NCBI RefSeq assembly: GCF_021245985.1
Contig: NZ_JAJQXA010000007.1
Span: 124,001 to 188,000 of the forward strand
Length of the DNA stretch: 64,000 nucleotides
Source of the DNA: Flavobacterium soyae
Lineage (GTDB): Bacteria > Bacteroidota > Bacteroidia > Flavobacteriales > Flavobacteriaceae
Direction: 5' to 3'
In this document: one piece after another, positions 61,025-64,000 of the stretch
How positions within the stretch are numbered: position 1 is the first letter of the stretch
Layout: each line of letters opens with the position of its first letter
The notes under the pieces: model-generated
What the model was told of the DNA's origin: nothing
Database searches by the model: none
What the model saw: the letters and a program-made list of their open reading frames with translations, nothing else
Position numbers and translations under genes: made by a program

Positions 61025-62221
61025 CTATCCTCTAAATTTATTTCGAACAATAATATCTTTCAATTTAGCTTTCAGGTCTTCGCCCGTATCATAAACCATT
61101 TGCTCGTTGTTTGGAAACGGAACGGCACGTTTATTAAAATACGAAACGTAACTATCATCGCAGGCATTTCGATCACCTTTATAAGTCGAATAAATATTTT
61201 CAAAAATATACTCACTGCTTACGGGAAAAGTCTGCAGCAGCTGATTCGTTTTTAAATCAACATAATCTACTTTTGCCGTTACCTGACAAGATTTAAATTG
61301 TCTGAACTCATAAATATTAGCACGAAGCATTCTGTAATTGTCTACTTTTATTTCTCTTCCTAAACTATCTTTTACAGGTCTTCCGCGATTGTCAAGAAGT
61401 GTTTTTACACCATCCTTAACCTGTCTTTCTTTAATAAATTCTTTCTCTTTAATCTGTTCCGGAGAAATAGCGATTTGTCTGAAATTGATAATCAGACTGT
61501 AATCATAATTTACATTTTTTTGTCTCGCATTATGGTAAACCGTCCATTTATCGTCGAGTCCGTAAGTTTTAAAATCTAATAAATCATCCTGAAGCAGCTT
61601 CGGAATCACCATATTTGTTTCGTTTTTAGCATAAACATCCACAAAATCAGTTCCTTTAAACTGAGCGTCGTCCATCAGCTTTTTGGTGTTTTTGTAATTT
61701 GGGTTTATGCTTTCCAGATAATAAAAATCATCATACGCTTTTCTAAAATCCAGTTTATTGTTTGATTTTAAAAGTGCCGAGGCATTTTCGTATAAATATT
61801 TTGAAAGTGCATTTTTACTGCTTACAATTTGGCTTGAATAATTATCAAACGGAAAATTGGCATTTTTTCCCTGTTTCAATAAGGGCAGGGGCAATAAAGG
61901 CCTGATTTTTTCCTGACGATTATTCAGTTGTAAATACGTATTGTAAATACGTTCGGCATTTGCCGGATTGGCTTCTTTTGACATCATATCAAGATTGCGC
62001 AAATCCCTGTCTTTTGCTTTTGCAAAGGCTTCTTCAAGCAAATACACATAATCTTGTTTTCCTTTAGAATCCTTATTGGTTCTCAAAGCTTCTACAGCAC
62101 GATCAATTGCACCGTCGTAATTACCATCGCTTATTAAAGCTTGAGTTGTCTTAACGCCGCATGAAGAAAAGGCTAAAAATAATATAGAAAATAAAAAAGT
62201 AATTTTTTGCATGGTATTCAT
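61025..62221 (-). CDS. Lipoprotein with TPR-like helices, unknown function
   Basis: 398 residues from MNTMQKITFLFSILFLAFSS with a lipobox Cys at FSSCG. The mature part begins with helical repeats, GAIDRAVEALRTNKDSKGKQ and DLRNLDMMSKEANPANAERI, then KLDFRKAYDDFYYLESINPN, a TPR-like arrangement. The C-terminal half (TDFVDVYAKNETNMVIPKLL onward) is beta-rich with TKVDYVDLKTNQLLQTFPVS-like strands. A surface or periplasmic lipoprotein; role unknown. A longer frame from 62260 adds non-signal residues. Confidence 0.72.
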   Translation of the reverse strand: MNTMQKITFLFSILFLAFSSCGVKTTQALISDGNYDGAIDRAVEALRTNKDSKGKQDYVYLLEEAFAKAKDRDLRNLDMMSKEANPANAERIYNTYLQLNNRQEKIRPLLPLPLLKQGKNANFPFDNYSSQIVSSKNALSKYLYENASALLKSNNKLDFRKAYDDFYYLESINPNYKNTKKLMDDAQFKGTDFVDVYAKNETNMVIPKLLQDDLLDFKTYGLDDKWTVYHNARQKNVNYDYSLIINFRQIAISPEQIKEKEFIKERQVKDGVKTLLDNRGRPVKDSLGREIKVDNYRMLRANIYEFRQFKSCQVTAKVDYVDLKTNQLLQTFPVSSEYIFENIYSTYKGDRNACDDSYVSYFNKRAVPFPNNEQMVYDTGEDLKAKLKDIIVRNKFRG

Positions 62222-62438
62222 TTTTGAAGGTGTAAATATATCTTTTTTAGCTTTCAACAACTATGCCTTTTTAAAATTTTTTAGAAGCAGGGAATTCTGT
62301 TTTTCGTTATAACCTTTAGTCCCGCTTTCGCCTTTATCTCTCCATTCCATTACGAGGATATCGGCTCTGTCGGGGCTAAGCCAGAACAATAGTTTTCATA
62401 AGAAATCAAACAAATTTCGTTTCCTGATTAAAAACAAT

Positions 62439-62891
62439 TTATTTATTCAAAATTGCCTCTATTTTGGCTTCAGATTTTTCCTTAATGGGACTGTCAGGAT
62501 GAAAACTCCAGATGATTAGAAATTTTCCTTTTGCCAGATATTCTTCCGGATGTTCATCCGTTGGCTGACCGTCTTTTCCCCATAAAAGTCCTTGCAGAAA
62601 TCGATCGCCTTTAAATACGTGATCAAATTCAAAATACATAATAGATCCGCTGTCTGCTCTATTTTTAAAACTTTGAATTTGTTTGCTTTTTACGGTTCCA
62701 ACAATGTTGCTGTACGTTTCGATATCAGTATAAAAATTGCAAGCCTGGGGAGTAACACAGATCTGACCGTCGTTAGGAGTATAACCTTTGGGAACTTCTT
62801 TGGTTTTTAGTTTTAAATCTGCAAGTGTCTGACTGAATACATTTGCCGTAAATAATAAGAATAATGCCGATAGGGGAATCGTAATTTTCAT
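62439..62891 (-). CDS. Secreted protein of unknown function
   Basis: 150 residues. A signal peptide (MKITIPLSALFLLFTANVFS) precedes a compact beta-rich domain with two Cys (CVTPQACNF) that may form a disulfide, VGTVKSKQIQSFKNRADSGS, and YLAKGKFLIIWSFHPDSPIK. The shape (short, one disulfide, periplasmic) resembles small binding proteins, but nothing specific is recognised. It sits between two envelope genes on the same strand. Confidence 0.68.
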   Translation of the reverse strand: MKITIPLSALFLLFTANVFSQTLADLKLKTKEVPKGYTPNDGQICVTPQACNFYTDIETYSNIVGTVKSKQIQSFKNRADSGSIMYFEFDHVFKGDRFLQGLLWGKDGQPTDEHPEEYLAKGKFLIIWSFHPDSPIKEKSEAKIEAILNK

Positions 62892-62945
62892 AGGTTTTTA
62901 ATTTGATTTAGGTTAAGTTTTTTATGGTTTTAGTTTGATATACAT

Positions 62946-63899
62946 TTAAGAGTTTATAAAATTCACAATAATATCATAAACATTATTCCAATTGATAAGC
63001 AGTCCGATTGAAAATGAAATTACATTACAGATTATAGAAACTAAAAACGCTTTTTTATAGTCTATTTTTAATAATTTATAGATTATAACCGATTCAATAA
63101 GTATTGCAAAACATTCGCTAAATGCGATATAAGGAAATCGAGATGTTATAAAGGCAGGAAAAACAAACCAAACGTAAGGTAAAGTTGAAAATGAAGTTAT
63201 AAATCCTGTAATTAACAACAACTTATTTGTTATGTTTAGTTTCTTGTATCTGGTTTTAAATAGAAGAAATAAAATAAGGGTTTCGATGAAAATTGTAACC
63301 AGAAATGCGAGTAAAAAATGAAATATTTTAGTGTTGGGATAAATTTCAATTACTCTGTCGTCATTTTTAAAAGGATAAACATCGCTTTTGCTTTGTTCTT
63401 CATATGCATATTCTTTTACCGAAAACGGTTCTCCATTACTATATTCCAGTAATTCGGTACTTTTATATAAAATGATTCTTGTTTTGGTAAGTTTTACAAT
63501 TTTATAATGTTCTTCGAGAAATGACATAGGATCGTCATTATCGGTATATCCGCCTTCACTGCCGATGGAAATATTAGCCTTCAGAACATTTTTATCTTCT
63601 AACCAATTAAGATTATCTAAATTTTTATTTAAAAGATAGCTTTTCTTGGCAGCCACGATATAAAACATGTTGAATTTATATCCTTTGTGAATACAATCTT
63701 TAGAATTTATAATATACGATTCAGTAGAGTGATCTCCTGACACTTGCTTTATGTAGCCAATAAAAGAATAATCAGGAAACTCATCTATGTTTATTATTTT
63801 GACGCATTTTCTATAATAATGTGTGTTTTCGGGAACGACATCACAGTAAGATGCTTGAAAAAAGAATAAAAAGAGTACTAAGAAAAGTAGGTTTTTCAT
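62946..63899 (-). CDS. Membrane protein with periplasmic domain, unknown function
   Basis: 317 residues. A signal peptide (MKNLLFLVLFLFFFQASYCD) is followed by about 170 periplasmic residues (HYYRKCVKIINIDEFPDYSF, KSTELLEYSNGEPFSVKEYA) and then four or five membrane helices from about residue 190 (FHFLLAFLVTIFIETLILF, LLITGFITSFSTLPYVWF). No domain is recognised. It starts 6 bases after the stop of the gene cut by the window edge, so the two are likely one operon. Confidence 0.72.
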   Translation of the reverse strand: MKNLLFLVLFLFFFQASYCDVVPENTHYYRKCVKIINIDEFPDYSFIGYIKQVSGDHSTESYIINSKDCIHKGYKFNMFYIVAAKKSYLLNKNLDNLNWLEDKNVLKANISIGSEGGYTDNDDPMSFLEEHYKIVKLTKTRIILYKSTELLEYSNGEPFSVKEYAYEEQSKSDVYPFKNDDRVIEIYPNTKIFHFLLAFLVTIFIETLILFLLFKTRYKKLNITNKLLLITGFITSFSTLPYVWFVFPAFITSRFPYIAFSECFAILIESVIIYKLLKIDYKKAFLVSIICNVISFSIGLLINWNNVYDIIVNFINS

Positions 63900-63904
63900 G
63901 TTTT

Positions 63905-64000
63905 TTATCCTCTTCTAATTTTCACCTGATAAACAATCTCCCAAAATATAATTGAAAAAACTGCATTTGCAAATATTGCCGTTTTAACCTGATACGGATC
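63905..64000 (-). CDS. C-terminal end of a membrane protein, cut by the window edge
   Basis: The last 31 codons read AIFANAVFSIIFWEIVYQVK and end with a basic tail (IRRG, stop at 63905-63907). The hydrophobic stretch is a final membrane helix. The rest lies outside the window. The stop is six bases before the start of the 317-residue membrane protein gene. Confidence 0.55.
   Translation of the reverse strand, partial: DPYQVKTAIFANAVFSIIFWEIVYQVKIRRG

Noticed and set aside
62261..62438. A structured RNA or gene remnant between the 398-residue lipoprotein and the secreted protein
   Set aside because: Some GC-richer stretches exist, but no stem, coding pattern or match to the other repeat families could be made out.

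Overview
The window looks like chromosomal DNA of a Flavobacterium-type member of the Bacteroidota. It has low GC, Shine-Dalgarno-poor starts, promoters of the TAnnTTTG type, a secreted protein with a type IX secretion (T9SS) sorting tail, and dense short palindromic repeats in the gaps. Nothing was searched against a database; every call comes from reading motifs, frames and context.

Layout. 1-6150 is accessory: a NTF2-like protein, an NAD(P)-binding oxidoreductase opposite its likely HxlR regulator, an alpha/beta hydrolase, a PEBP-like protein, an AraC regulator, and a Bacteroides-type tyrosine integrase beside a tRNA-Ser (6260-6344). 6496-13560 is core: thioesterase, a riboflavin enzyme with a degenerate second domain (RibBX-like), an LptF/G permease, LolA, FtsK, diacylglycerol kinase and thiol peroxidase. 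13904-15401 is a small thiol-redox set (thioredoxin, peroxiredoxin). 15527-22704 reads as a peptidoglycan-recycling cluster (NagZ-like GH3, GNAT, AmpG-like transporter, GHL10-type hydrolase, AnmK).

23111-28160 holds LemA, a frameshifted DUF3137 gene, then an AT-rich two-gene unit: a DUF262 protein plus an SMC/RecF-like ATPase, the best candidate for an undescribed (probably anti-phage) system. Next to it is a small gene preceded by a segment that folds well as an RNA. 28784-35245 has a large FAD/Fe-S dehydrogenase, an amino-acid permease and a DUF695 protein. 35312-39241 is a 1309-residue modular GH57 amylase-like protein exported by T9SS. 39661-42424 has a methionine gamma-lyase-like enzyme opposite an Lrp regulator, then a toxin-antitoxin pair between two almost identical 71-bp direct repeats. 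42808-51616 carries lpdA, a dead lipocalin gene, DoxX, DUF4349, pabB, tilS and dsbD; 51919-56139 carries amtB, an oxidoreductase and the ComM/YifB ATPase. 56276-64000 is accessory again: a broken ABC-F gene, NTF2-like protein, esterase, two tandem SRPBCC proteins under an ArsR repressor with a clear double operator, PhzF, and several envelope proteins of unknown function.

The gaps are rich in dispersed repeats: nested GCCACGAATT/GCCACAGATT palindromes, TGTCATTTCGA-type palindromes, CATAGAAACATAG palindromes, two copies of a probable Flavo-1-like RNA, and arrays of CTTTGnnn octamers that often contain the TAnnTTTG promoter consensus. Three genes are clearly decayed (DUF3137, lipocalin, ABC-F). 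No CRISPR array, rRNA or insertion-sequence transposase was seen.
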